A stretch of DNA of 64,000 nt. It comes from Grifola frondosa (Eukaryota; Basidiomycota; Agaricomycetes; Polyporales; Grifolaceae). The notes below the pieces were generated by a model. That model was not told the origin of the DNA. It ran no database searches and saw nothing but the letters and a program-made list of their open reading frames with translations. Numbering within the stretch: the first letter of the stretch is position 1; every line of letters begins with the position of its first letter. The stretch is taken from NCBI GenBank assembly GCA_001683735.1, contig LUGG01000003.1:2666001-2730000 (forward strand), written 5' to 3'. The translations under genes were made by a program, and so were the position numbers. This document shows, one piece after another, positions 34,666 to 46,518 of this stretch.

Positions 34666-36954
34666 ATGGCGCCCAAAGGCCCCCATCGCTCTTTCACCCC
34701 AAACGCAAGAAGCCCACGCCAGTCCCGCCAAAGAACGACCCCGCCAAGGACGGCGTCTCCCCCTCTCCCTCCACATCTGCCTCGACGCCCACGCCTGGCA
34801 CGCCGAGCAGACAGCCCCCACGCGTTCCGCGCCCGCGACGCGAGTCTGCAGAGGATGAGAAGCCCAAGCGGCCAGAGGGCGTGCCGCTGACATACCGCCT
34901 GATGTCGTCCGCGTTGAATGGGTGGAAGTACGACGTGATGAAGTTCGACTCGCGCAAGGACGTCGAGATCGACCGCTGGGCGGGGCCCGTGAAGCTGAAC
35001 CGCAAGGAGCCGCGGCGTCCGGACGAGGGCCCCGTCGCTGCCGCGCCGCAGCCGGTCGGCCCCATGCTGGGCCCGGACGGGAAGCCCGTTATTGGGGCGG
35101 ACGGGAAGATGGTGATGGTGGATGCGGAGGGGCGCCCGATACGCGCGGGGAGACTTACGCGGCGGGGCGGGATGAGAAAGGGAAGGAGAAGGCGCCGCCG
35201 AAGAAGCGGTTCCAGAAGAAGACGAAGCAGGTGTTCCTGGTGCCCGAGGCGACGCGGCAGCTGCGCCGCGAGGAGCGCTTTCCTTGGGTCATGGAGGACT
35301 CGGCGCAGCAGGAGGTGTGGGTGGGCAAGATGGAGGAGATCGCGAAGTCGCAGACGCATGCGATGTTCATGCCCGCGGCGCAGGACGTGTTCAAGTTCGT
35401 GCCCGCGCATCGCTGGTACAAGTTCCAGAAGAAGCCGAATTACCGTATACCCAACTTGGAGGAAGCGGAGTCCTTGGTGAGCCTTAATCTCGTCTGGGCA
35501 CTCAATCTCGGACGAAGTTCATGTATATATTGGTACAGATGCAAAAGATGCAGAAGAACAAGGCGGCTGTGCTTAACCGCCGCATGGCCCCGCGGATCCT
35601 GGAGTCAAGTCTGAGCGAGCGGGAACGTTCACCGCCCCCGCTGTTGTATCTCTAGTGTATAGTTCTGGACAGAGTCTCGGCCCGGGTGGGCGGAGACTGA
35701 GGACCGTGGATAATGGGATGGGCGGGCTGTTTGGGGATGATGAGGAGGAGGAGGCTACCAACCGCAAAAGGCGGATGAAACGCGAATATGGTGCGGACGG
35801 CGATATGGACGAGCTGGACTTTGAGGAGGATTTCGCGGACGATGAGGAGAGGATGGAGCCGGAGGACAGAGAGGATGAGGAGGCTAAAGAGCTGGAGGTG
35901 CGTATTCATCTGCCCCAGTTGCCTCGCATGATTTTTTGTGGTTTTCGCTGACTGAACTTACTGTTGTGCAGGAACGTCTCAAGCGCGAGTACACCAAGGC
36001 GAACAAATACAGAGAGGGAAATATTGATGTTGAAGAATCCGACGAGTCCGAGGACGAAACTAAACTTACAGGCGCGGGCAAGAGTCTTCAGAAGACCTTG
36101 CGCAAGCTGGAGAAGGACGGCGGGTACGACGACAGCGACGAAGAGAAGAACCCATATGCGAGCTCGGTATGTATTATTTTCACTGCTCTACAGACATAAC
36201 TCACAGACAACAGGAGGAAGAAGAGGAAGAAGAGATTCCCCAAGCTCCTACCGGCCCCGCTATTCTGCCGCCCCCGGAGCCCCGGGTAAAGACACGCTCG
36301 CCGTCGACCGTTCCCTCGGGAGCAGTGCCCAAACCCGCGAATGGCCTACCGTCTATTGCAGTGAAGACCGAGCCTCAGTCGCGTGCTACCTCGCCTGTTC
36401 CCGCGTCGAGTCACGGCGGACATATCGTGGTCGCGAAACGTGCCACTAGTCCCAAGGTGCCTAAAGCTAAAACGGGTGTTCCGAGCCGTGCGGGAAGTCC
36501 TCTCATCGGGCACGGTCCCACGTCGCCGACCGCCAGTCGGGCCACAAGCCCTGTTGCGCCTACGAGTCCTGCTGCCGGTGCGAGCGTGGGGGGCCCTGCC
36601 CCGATGGGCGCGGGCACGTCAGCGGTCAAGGCGCTGAAGCGAAAGGCAACGGACGACGGCCAGACGGCAGTGGGAAAGCCAAAGAAGCGTAAAGCGCACC
36701 TGCCCCCGGGAGGGGTGGAGCTGGAGGACCGCATGGTGATTGAGTGGCTGAAGAACACGCCGAACGCGACGACGCGCGACTGCATCCTGCATTTTACGCC
36801 GTACCTGACGGACGAGGCGAAGAAGGTGAAGTTCACGGCGCTGGTGAAGGAGGTGGCGCAGCTGAGTAAGGGCGTGCTGGTGCTGAGGCCTGCGTTCCGT
36901 GCGATGGCGTCGTCTCCGCCTGGCCATGTGCTATCTCCTGCGGCTGCATCGTGA
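34666..36954 (+). CDS. Transcription initiation factor IIF, alpha subunit (RAP74/Tfg1)
   Basis: Subunit of TFIIF, which escorts RNA polymerase II into the preinitiation complex. The N-terminal dimerisation part includes LTYRLMSSALNGWKYDVMKF and KKRFQKKTKQVFLVPE, then ERFPWVMEDSAQQEVWVGKM and FKFVPAHRWYKFQKKPNYR. The middle is highly acidic (GLFGDDEEEE, MDELDFEEDFADDEE, DVEESDESEDE). The C-terminal winged helix reads LEDRMVIEWLKNTPNATTRD and FTPYLTDEAKKVKFTALVK. Introns lie near 35476-35538, 35898-35971 and 36167-36213. Three one-base frame breaks are apparent: at the C run 34680-34684 just after the ATG (MAPKGPPSLFHPKRKKPTP once repaired), at the G run 35129-35132, and near 35626. The ATG at 34666 is the only start giving the family N-terminus. 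Confidence 0.92.
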
Positions 36955-37838
36955 TGATCTGCCTGCATCATGATGACCTACCTGTCGCAGTTGTAACCGG
37001 AGTGACGTCGTTGATGTAGTTGCTATGCATTCAAATTCAGAAGCATTTTGTGATTCGCGAAGTTTGATGCATGTTTTGAGATGCTACATTACGGGTAAGT
37101 ATGCTGAAAAGTGACACTGGTGGAGTCGGCGTTGGCAACCACTGGCATGATGATGAAGCTGATTGCATGGACGATCAACACAATGCCGAAGAGTGATGAT
37201 GCCCGGGTTAGATGGAGAGCAAAACGGCAAGCCGCCACATGCTTGTCATATGGAAGGGAAACATTGCACGAAAGCGGCAGTCAGACGACAAATACCGTGA
37301 GCTGCAATGGACGAAAAAGAAGGTCCCTCGTCATGTCCACCTGGTCGCATTCTAATCGCAATGATAATCGGCACCATACTGCGGGAGTGACGCAGTTCCT
37401 ATCGTGGTCGAAGCATGCTGGCCATCAAAACAAGACGGTATGGAACGAGGGATGATTGTAGTTAGGATAGGAGGTCAACACCAAAAATTTTGATTAATGA
37501 TGATCGAAGTCGATGAGGCCTGAGGCAGGCTGAGGGCGCCTGAGGCTGGAGGGCCAAATCTAGGAATCGGAGGATATGGTTGGGGTAAACGGGGGTTGTG
37601 GACGGAAGGATGTAGGTGCCGCTCTCGAGAGACCCAGACGGTCTGGACATCCGAAGGCCTTTGAGTGAGTATGTCTCGGAGATATGTGGCTGGCAGTGCA
37701 GGACGTGCGACGCTATACGCGAGCAGAGTCAGTGCTAGCAGCTGTAGTATTGCTGTAGTCCGCAACTTGGCAACCGGACAGATACGACGTCTGAACTGGA
37801 GGATGTGGACTCCGGCATGGCGGTCCCGAAAGAGACAG
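36955..37838. other. Intergenic region, no gene seen
   Basis: About 880 bp between TFIIF alpha and the duplicated chitin deacetylase unit. Frames on the minus strand (37462-37978) have no recognisable features and overlap the deacetylase promoter. Confidence 0.4.
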
Positions 37839-39890
37839 CGACGGACCAAATATGGTAAGTAGGAACAAGATGATCTGGATCTACGTAGGTGGCTGGATCT
37901 ACTGCAATTGGCTGGAGCAACAGAGTATGCAGAACAGTGGCTAGGAGCGGCCCGCCGTCCAGGGCCCTCGCGCGGCAAGACATCCCCGTCCTCGATCGGA
38001 ACTAGGAGACTACCACATCTTACCCGTATAGCGCGCCCTTCCTTTCCTTATATCAGACCCTAAGCCCGCCATGTTTTCTGCTGACTTTTCGTGTGTCTTT
38101 ACCTCCCACAATGTCTCCATCCTTTTCCTCCTTTCTCCTCCTCCTCGCAACTCTCGCCCCGCTTTCCTCCTCCGCTTCGGTCCTCCCCACTCGCACTTCT
38201 CACGACGACCATGACCATACTGTTAACAAACGTCTCCCCGCTGCCTGGTACCAGCCAGACGACCATCCTGTCCGCGCCCTCTTCAGTCGTCAAGAGCAGA
38301 CTGACGGCGTAACCTACCCCACCGTTGGCTCTCCAAGTTGGTCTTCATTCACCCGCTCCAGTATACACTGACTGATTTTATCCTTTCTAGCATGGTCTGC
38401 CGCATACCCCTCCAATTCGGCCGACCCCAGCAAGTTGCCTCAACCCTGGGTCGATGCCCTCAATGCTGCCGTCTCCGCTGGTAAAATCCCTAACATTCCC
38501 ATCCCCACCATGGGCAGCGACGGCAACCCCGCATATCCCAGCGGCTACGATCCCAATTCTCCCACCGTCTGCTCTGCCACTTATCAGTGTCGCATTCCGG
38601 GTGACATCTGGGACGCTCCCGACGGCGTTTTTGGCGCCAGCTTTGACGATGGTCCTTTGGATGTATGAACTCAATTTTGGCGTCCGGTCGGACCCTGCTG
38701 ACGCTCGCCTCCAATCTAGACGTCCGTCCCACTCTACAACTTCCTTCAGCAGCACAATATGCCCGCAACTCACTTCATGATCGGCACCAACATCCTGCAA
38801 TATCCAACCGAATTTCTCTTTGCTTTTGAGACGTTGCAGAGTGAGAACCCTTCGCGCTTGTATCCGTCCCAGCTGCTCATGCGCGTATACCAGATGACAT
38901 TTGCGTGCACACATGGACGCATCCGTACATGACTACCCTCAGCAACTTGCAGGTCCTTGGCGAGCTCGGCTGGACTATGCAGATCATCCACAACTCCACT
39001 GGCGGTCGCATTCCCAAGTACTGGCGCCCGCCCTACGGCGATTCGGACGTTCGCACTCGCGCTATCGCCCACGAGGTGTTTGGATTAACTACCGTCGTCT
39101 GGAACCAGGAGTACGCCCTCATTGAATTTTCTACTGCTCCCTCGCTCATGAATTTTCGCGCAGCACCGAGGACTGGAGCATCGGCGAGTCTGGCGGCACC
39201 ACGACCGCCAAAGTTCAGGCAAACATGAAGACGTGGCTAACGGGTCCCAAGTCCCCGGCCTCATTATCCTCGAGCACGAACTCACCAATGCTACCGTGCA
39301 GAATTTCATCGAGGCGTTCCCGATGATTGGCCAGAACGGCTGGGAGATCGTCAGTGTCGCGCAGCTCAATGGCAGCGCCGCATACCAGAACTCCGCGAAC
39401 TCGACGGACCCGGTCACGCCCGTAAATGGCGTGCTTTACAATGGAACGGTGCCAAGCACGAGCACAAATTCGAGCTCGGCCGCGAACGCGACGTCCACGA
39501 CCGCCACGTCCGGCTCGTCCTCGGGCAACGGCTCATCGACGTCGACGTCGGGCACGCCCGCGAAGCCGACGGTGGACAACAACCAGAAGAGCGGTGCGCA
39601 CGCACTCATCGATGCGCTGCCGTGGCGGACAGCGGGGCTCGTAACCGGCCTCAGCATGCTCGCCACCGCCGCCCTGTCATAGTGGCGGACACGTCCCGGA
39701 CTGCTAGACATTTTATTTGCATGATGGACCATATTTGAGGCTGCTCTCTGTCGCTATGCGGACATCATTGTATCCTCCTGGACATACTCCCAGAGACCCT
39801 TTACTGACTGCTCGTCGGCGCCGCCCGACTCCATCTAGTACCATTATTATATTATATCATGCGCACGGACTCTCCTACTTACCAGCACGC
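37839..39890 (+). repeat. Tandem duplication unit A (promoter, chitin deacetylase gene, 3' flank)
   Basis: The segment is duplicated at about 40320-42320 in the same orientation. Shared landmarks are an upstream block (ACGGACC.AATATGGTAAGTAG), a TATA-like TTATAT.AGACCCTA just before the start codon, the whole five-exon gene, and a 3' flank with GCTGCTCTCTG and GGACTCTCCTAC. Boundaries are approximate, judged by eye. Confidence 0.8.
38111..39682 (+). CDS. Chitin deacetylase, carbohydrate esterase family 4, GPI-anchored (copy A)
   Basis: Removes acetyl groups from cell-wall chitin to make chitosan. Exons 38111-38336, 38391-38662, 38720-38840, 38894-39110 and 39164-39682. Signal peptide [22 protein letters not shown]4 motifs: FDDGPLD (catalytic Asp and metal Asp), HTWTHPY (metal His pair), [11 protein letters not shown], and IILEHEL near the end. 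The C-terminus is a Ser/Thr-rich stretch followed by a hydrophobic tail ([14 protein letters not shown]), the form expected of a GPI signal. In exon 5 the run CCCC at 39253-39256 is CCCCC in copy B; as written copy A shifts frame before the LEHE motif. The other exons are clean. It is paired with copy B, 840 bp downstream. Confidence 0.93.
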
Positions 39891-40319
39891 CCTTACTCTG
39901 CACGCTACTCCTCACGTTCTCACGACACGATACACGCGTTCGGACCTGTCCAGTACTACTACCCTATGGTATGGACCACCTAGATGCTACTACTTTTGTG
40001 TACACCGCCAACCTTGCTTGACGCCGGTACTACCTGGACCATAAAAAAATAGACGCTCCGGCTGTCTAGACGCCACCCCGTGTCTAGCGACTATGTCCAG
40101 TGATGTTCCTCGATCGGTCGACGCGAAAGTTCACTTGTCGACTTTGCCGACAGTTGCGCAAACTGTTTGCCAACTGTCAGCGGTGCCGACCAGACAACTT
40201 CGATCTCTGATTGGTTAAGGATCACGTGCACGGAATGCCGGCAACCCGGCAAGCGCGCCAGTCCTAGGGATTTCCCCAATAGGACGCTTGGTTCGATCAG
40301 GTGACCGTTTTTCTTTTGG
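39684..40319. other. Spacer between the two chitin deacetylase units
   Basis: About 640 bp. The first 200 bases are the 3' flank shared with the second copy; the rest (roughly 40020-40319) shows no match to the region downstream of copy B and no gene. Confidence 0.5.
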
Positions 40320-42320
40320 CGAGCGACGGACCTAATATGGTAAGTAGGAACGAGATGTTCAGTGGCTGACTGGATGGAGACTCTGGGGAAGCCGCTGGGA
40401 GCCGCCCGCCGTCCAGGGCTCTCCTGCGGCTGGTAGGAGGCTACCACATCTCACCCGCCTACCTTATATTAGACCCTACAGCCCGTGATGTTCTCATCCT
40501 ACTTTTCCTGTGTCTCCCACAATGTCTCCATCCTTTTCCTCCCTCCTCCTCCTCCTCGCAACTCTGGCCCCTCTTGCCTCCTCTGCTTCAACCCTCCCCA
40601 CTCCTACCTCTCACGACGCCCATGACCATGCCATCAGTAAACATCTCCCCGCTGCCTGGTACCAGCCCGACGACCATCCTGTCCGCGCCCTCTTCCGTCG
40701 CCAAGAGCAGACTGACGGTGTCACCTACCCCACCGTTGGTTCTCCAAGTTGGCCTTCATTTACCCCCCGAGTATACGATCACTTATCTTATCTTTTCCAG
40801 CGTGGTCTGCAGCATATCCCTCCGATTCGGCCGACCCCAGCAAGCTTCCTAAACCCTGGGTCGATGCCCTCAATGCTGCCGTCTCCGCTGGTAAAATCCC
40901 CAACATTCCCATCCCCACTATGGGCAGCGACGGAAACCCCGCATATCCCAAAGGATACGATCCCAATTCTCCCACCGTCTGCTCTGCCACTTACCAGTGT
41001 CGCATCCCGGGCGACATCTGGGACGTCCTGACGGTGTTTTTGGCGCTAGCTTTGACGATGGTCCTTTGGATGTACGAACTCAATTTTGGCGTCCTGTCGG
41101 ACTCTGCTGACGTCACCTCCAATCTAGACGTCCCCAAAGCTTTACGAGTTCCTCCAGAACAACAGTGTTAGGGCAACTCACTTCATGATCGGCACCAACA
41201 TCCTGCAGTACCCGACCGAATTTCTCTTTGCCTTTGAGACGTTGCAAGGTCAGAACACTTTCCCATCAGAACCATCTGCGCCCGCATCTGTGCCAGCTGC
41301 TAATGCGCATCTATGCGTATTTACCCAGATGACATTGCCGTGCACACATGGACACATCCGTACATGACCACTCTCAGCAACTTGGAGGTCCTCGGTGAGC
41401 TCGGCTGGACCATGCAGATCATCCACAACTCCACTGGCGGTCGCATTCCCAAGTACTGGCGCCCGCCCTATGGCGACTCGGATGTTCGCGTCGGCGCTAT
41501 CGCCCGCGAGGTGTTCGGATTAATCACTGTCATGTGGAACCAGGAGTACGCCTTTACTGACTTTTCTACTTCTCCCTCGCTCATGAATTTTGCGCAGCAC
41601 CGAGGACTGGAGCATTGGCGATTCTGGTGGCACCACGACCGCCAAAGTGCAGGCCAACATGAAGAAGTGGCTAACCGGCCCCAAGTCCCCCGGCCTCATC
41701 ATCCTCGAGCACGAACTCACCAATGCTACCGTGCAGAACTTCATTCAAGCGTTCCCAATGATTGGCCAGAATAGCTGGGAGATCGTCAGTGTCGCGCAGC
41801 TCAGTGGCAGCGACGCGTACCAGAACTCCGCCAACTCGATCGACGCAGTCACGCCCGTAAATGGCGTGCTCTACAATGGGACGGCACCGAATGTCACGTC
41901 TACGACTGCCGCATCCAACTCATCCTCGAGCAACGCCTCATCCTCGGACAACGCCTCATCAACGTCGACGTCGGACACGCCCACGAAGCCGACGGTGGAC
42001 AGCAAGCAGCAGAAGAACGGCGCGCATGCACTCATCGACGCGCTCCCTTGGCGGACAGCGGGCTCGTCACCGGCCTTGGCGTGCTCGCCGCCGCCGCCGT
42101 CCTGTCATAGTGGCGGACGCGGAATGCTAGACGTTTGCATGATGGATCGTATTCAAGGCTGCTCTCTGCCGTTATGCGGACAGTCCGCTATCCATCCCAT
42201 CCTTCTGGACATGCTCCTGGGGACCCTTTCCTTACTGTTCGTCGGGCCCCCGCCCGACATCATCTACCATTATCTATATATCATACGCATACGCACGGAC
42301 TCTCCTACCTACCAGCATGC
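40320..42320 (+). repeat. Tandem duplication unit B (promoter, chitin deacetylase gene, 3' flank)
   Basis: Second copy of the unit at about 37839-39890. Upstream ACGGACCTAATATGGTAAGT, the promoter TTATATTAGACCCTA, the five-exon gene and the 3' flank all align by eye, with scattered substitutions. The divergence, mostly synonymous or in introns, shows that the copies are not an assembly duplicate. Confidence 0.8.
40522..42110 (+). CDS. Chitin deacetylase, carbohydrate esterase family 4, GPI-anchored (copy B)
   Basis: Paralogue of copy A with the same exon structure: 40522-40747, 40801-41071, 41128-41248, 41329-41545 and 41598-42110. Signal peptide [20 protein letters not shown]. The substrate-side segment is nearly identical to copy A ([20 protein letters not shown]). 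Motifs [18 protein letters not shown] and IILEHEL are present. Exon 3 has diverged most ([18 protein letters not shown]). Two one-base gaps relative to copy A break the frame: near 41025, just before the FDDGP motif, and at the G run 42060-42062 before the hydrophobic GPI tail. With these repaired the protein ends [15 protein letters not shown] at 42110. Given the match of all else, they look like sequence errors rather than decay, but copy B could be a young pseudogene. Confidence 0.9.
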
Positions 42321-43083
42321 CCTTTACTCTGCACACACATTCTACGTCCACGTCCCCACGGCACGACCTACCCGTTCGGACCTGTCCGGTACTACTATAC
42401 GCATACGACACTAATGTCATCTGCGCGCGTGGGGAATTTCTCCTCTGTTGTAGCGTACCCACACGTCCGACTCGGTCAGCCTCATGCTGCGAGCGTCGAG
42501 TTGTATCTACTAGCTAAAGTCCCCCAATAGACGCATGCGCATTCATTCGATCTCCATCATGATTGCCGTCACAGATATACTGATTGATTGCACAGCGAGC
42601 ATACTCTGCACAGCGGACCCGGTACGTATAAGCACAGCAACACCCCAAAGACACATTGTAAATGAACGTCCCAAACGGCAAATGAGCGAATAAATGAATG
42701 TACACGGAATTCGTATTCGTATTTGTATTCGTTAGGCATAATAAATCATTAATGGGCACAACAATAGCAGCGACGCGGAAGATGGAGAAGGAGCAGGATA
42801 AGATAAATGCAAATGCAACTAATATATGCGCAAGATAATGGTGATGACGGCATGAGGAGGGATGGAGAGATGGAGGTAGCCGGAGGAAGCGCGCATGTGA
42901 GCGCAAGGAATGGTGATGGTTGCAAAGTGTCCAGGAGAAGGTAGTATGGAGCGATCGTGTAGTGAATGCAGTGCAGAATGGCACGGCAGAGAACGGCAGC
43001 GCGAGACTATCCGCGCAGGCACTCACTGGAATTCACAGCGCCAAGGAACCGACAAAAAAGCGTGTCCGTACGCAAGCGAAGGC
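42321..43083. other. Convergent intergenic region
   Basis: About 760 bp between deacetylase copy B and the end of the kinase gene on the other strand. It contains both 3' regions. Simple-sequence stretches (TTCGTATTCG-type near 42705) are present; no gene was recognised. Confidence 0.45.
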
Positions 43084-45488
43084 TCAGAGAATACTGGGCC
43101 ACTTGAGCCGGAGCCCCTCGAGCCAGCGCATATATAGCAGCTCCGCAATGGGCGACTTGCGCGTGGGCGAGCCGGAGTCGCTCCGCGTTTCCCCGGCACA
43201 GGGGACGAGCCTGACGGGAGCCCGGATATCTCTTCCTCCTCGGTCACGACGAGCCCCTTGGCGGTCATCTCGCTCCGGCGGATGATACGCTTGTGCGGGA
43301 ACAACCCCCGCGACGTCTGCACGTGCTGGCGCACTGCCGGATTCCTGCGCCGTGCACGATTAGAGTGTGAGCGGCGCGAGAAGCAGAGACACGCACTCGT
43401 TGATCCCTGAGAGGATGTCGAGGACGAGGTTGTACGCGAGCTCGGGGTTCACGTCGCGAAGCTCCTCGAAGCCGCGCGAGATCATACTTACCGACTCGAT
43501 TTCCCGCGCGTCCATGTCGTCCCGGGTTGCCTGCCGCAGCGTCAGTCTCCAGCACGCTGACAGCTCCCGCAGCAGAATGTGCATGACATACCTTCTGGAA
43601 CAGCGGGAGCAGCACCTCATCAACGAGCGACTTCCCCGCTTTTGCACCGTCGCTCGTACCCCGCTTCTGCGAACTCTTCGTGCTCTGCGGAGACGGCGGC
43701 GCCGATGCGCTCCCCTCTCTGCTCCGCGTGGTCCCTACGTATTCTTCCGAAAGCCTCAGTGACCGCACGGTATCAACCTTTTTCACAGGTCTGATAGTAT
43801 CCACGCCATTCCCGAGATCTGCCTCCACGAGCACAGTCCCGCTACTCACGTTGTGTCGCGCGGCATACGACGCTCGTCGTGATGAGCGTACAGAGCCAGT
43901 ATACGCTGGGGGTGGCTCTACAGCCTCAGCATGCTCCACTTCCTCCTGCACTTCCTGCAGGGGTGTGTGTGGCTCCGGGCTCTCCACCGTCTCCTCCGAT
44001 GAGTTGTCCGTCATAAGTGAAGGGACAGCCTTCTCGCTCGTGGGCGATCTAATAACGATAGTCGAGTGCCCTGCCTGTGTGTTCATGCCAATGCCCGCGG
44101 CGACAGGCCCTGACAAGGGTACATCGCTCCCTTTCGTCGTTGCCGCCGTGGTATCGATCGAACCTTGGACGTCATACATTGAACCATCCTCCTCATCGTA
44201 ATCATCGTCCGGCTCCATCCCGGGGGCGTCAGGTCCTTCGCCATGCTACGCAGTGACCCCATGGCAGAGGACGTGCGGACGGTGTCGAAGTTCCAGTCGC
44301 TGCGCAGCGTGCCGTCCCACGCCGCGCTGTTGCGAAGGGACGGCTGGTACATCTGCGGGCCGCGGCCGGGCGAGCGTGTGCGGTATTCCTGGTATCGCTC
44401 GATGAGTTCCGTGAGATATGACGTCTTGCGCGCGCCGCGGATGAAGCGGTGCTGCAGTAGATCCTTGGTCGTGGGCCGCTGTGGCATAGAGAGGCTAGCG
44501 TCAGTCATCGTTGCTTATGCATCGGCACTAGAGCTATATAAAAGTAGACAGCTCACAGAATGAGGATCCTTAGTTAGGCACAGCGCTACGAAATCCTTAA
44601 AGGCGGTGGAAAATGCACCATCCAAGACCGGAGGCTTCGCCTTGGGGATCAAGAACAATACGCGCATAGGGTGGTATTCCGCTAATGGTGGCTCACCCTT
44701 CGCCATTTCGATCGCTGTTATGCCCAAGCTCCAGATATCTGCCTTTGCGTCGTAGCCTGCCTGGCGGATAACTTCTGGCGCCATCCAGAACGGCGTGCCG
44801 ACGAACGTATGTCGCAGCGTACTCGTCAGCTGTGCAGCAACACCAAAATCGGCCAACTTCACCCTTCCAGAGGCAGACAAGAGGACATTGGCTGCTTTAA
44901 TATCACGATGGATGGTCCCTTCGGTATGGAGGTAGTCGAGGCCAAGGAGAAGCTCGCGACATATCACCGCAATATGGGGTTCGGAGAAGGCACCGGGTTT
45001 GAGGAGATCGAGACAGGAACCACCTGCGAGGTACTCCATCACTATCCACAGTTTGTAGGCCACGACGAAGGATCCATAATAGCGCGTCACGTATTCTGAG
45101 TCGCACTGTGCAAGGTTCGCTATTTCCTGCTGAATCTCAGATATATCATCATCTGAGTCTTCTAGGTCTATCCGGATACCGACTATCAACGCGACGATCA
45201 CCCGTTTAAACGCGAATTGGACTGACCGATCTGCTTGATGGCTACAATTTGTTTGGTGTCATTATGCATGGCCTTATACACAGTCCCAAAGCTGCCCGTC
45301 CCGAGCTTTTCCAACAAGGTATACTGGCTCGCAGGGTTGCTTGTGGGAATGGGGTATGGCTCCGGCAACCTGAGCTTGCGGTCACGAACAGGTGACGGAG
45401 GCGGGGACTTTGCGAGGTTTCTAGCCTGGAAAGCATGACCATTGTCAGAGGTGCTCGGTTTCTTTTGCAGCTTAGATCCTGGAGCCAT
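43084..45488 (-). CDS. Ste20-like protein kinase, germinal-centre-kinase III group
   Basis: Ser/Thr kinase of the MST3/MST4 - yeast Sps1/Kic1 group, acting in polarity and RAM/SIN-type signalling. N-terminus [20 protein letters not shown], then the glycine loop [15 protein letters not shown], the ATP lysine in [40 protein letters not shown] and [20 protein letters not shown]. The subgroup marker [15 protein letters not shown] is clear. After [20 protein letters not shown] there is a long Ser/Thr/Glu-rich tail, then [12 protein letters not shown] and the conserved [20 protein letters not shown]. One base is missing in the C run 43191-43194 (plus strand). With it, the protein ends [14 protein letters not shown]...WPSIL, a tail I recognise from fungal members, at 43084; as written it runs to 43023 in the wrong frame. 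Confidence 0.93.
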
Positions 45489-46518
45489 GTCGCTCTGCAG
45501 TGAATGGCACAGCGATGGGCATGCAGGGGCGGGGGATGGGACAACAGCGGGCGAGAAGACGTCAGGCGTGCGTCAAGCTCGTCGTCGCACAGTGGAGCTC
45601 TTCTAGCGTACACGTGGGAGGCATGATGAGCCGAATCCCATGCGGTATGCATGAAAGAACGGCGGAAGACCCTGCATGTCCCAGGGCTTTTCCGCGGATA
45701 TTGCATCCGGGACTCGGAGCGGACAGGCATTGAAGGGAATTGTTTATCAGACTCACCATGATTTCGTTAACGTCGTGATAAATATCGTGATAGATGCCTT
45801 TCCAGAGAATCAAAGTTTGGTTTGTGTACTACGAGATAGGACCAGAAATGCGAGAAGCAAAGCGTAAGATGGTCGCGAGGAGACAGGGAGGATCCCGAGA
45901 AGAAGATGATTGCCGTCACGCGCACTTGCCTAAAAACGGAGTCTCCGGGATGAGGGGAGATGGGAGAACGATGGCGGATGGCGAGATGACGGCGAGCGCG
46001 AGGAGTATGGTGTTGAGGAGAGCTGTCAAGGGCGGGCGAGGGGCAGCCTAGGGCAGTAAGTGTGAAGGGGACGTCGAGGCAGCGGTGACGTTATAGCGCT
46101 CCTCTGTCGATCCGGACCGGCCACCGCACAAATCATTCAGCAACTACTCTGCACCGCTCAGCGCGCCGAGCACGTAGTTTCATTCTTACAGACGACTCGA
46201 CCGTTTCAGACCAGCATTGCACCCTATGTCATCCCCTACTAGCATATATTGACTCAGTCGACGCGACCGAGGAACACAGCTCTGACCGCTGTACCTGTGC
46301 ACCACACAATAACTACTCTGACTAGGTAGTCAGGAGCGCGCTCGCCGATGTCGTCGTAGAATACGCAAGCATTTCGGGTGCACCGGCGAGTCAGGTATTG
46401 CATGGCATAGCACGGCATGGCATGTCAAGTTGATGGTAGCGTATGTCATACAGAAGAAAAGGAAGATAACTCAAAGCGTGAACGACCAGCCCGCAACCTG
46501 CCCGATGACCGACACCTC
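45489..46518. other. Region upstream of the kinase gene, no other gene seen
   Basis: About 1.03 kb between the kinase start and the end of the L35 gene. Both genes are on the minus strand, so this holds the kinase promoter and the L35 3' end. The small frames are not convincing. Confidence 0.4.

Noticed and set aside
34694..35410. Long minus-strand open frame opposite the TFIIF alpha gene
   Set aside because: It is Arg/Leu/Pro-rich and mirrors the GC-rich coding strand. The plus strand carries clear TFIIF motifs.
35627..35655. 29-nt intron in TFIIF alpha
   Set aside because: GT and AG ends are present and the frame fits, but the length is below that of normal spliceosomal introns and no branch point is visible; a missing base is simpler.
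42700..42740. TTCGTATTCG-type simple repeat as a functional element
   Set aside because: It is short and lies in a 3' intergenic region; it looks like a microsatellite with no further structure.
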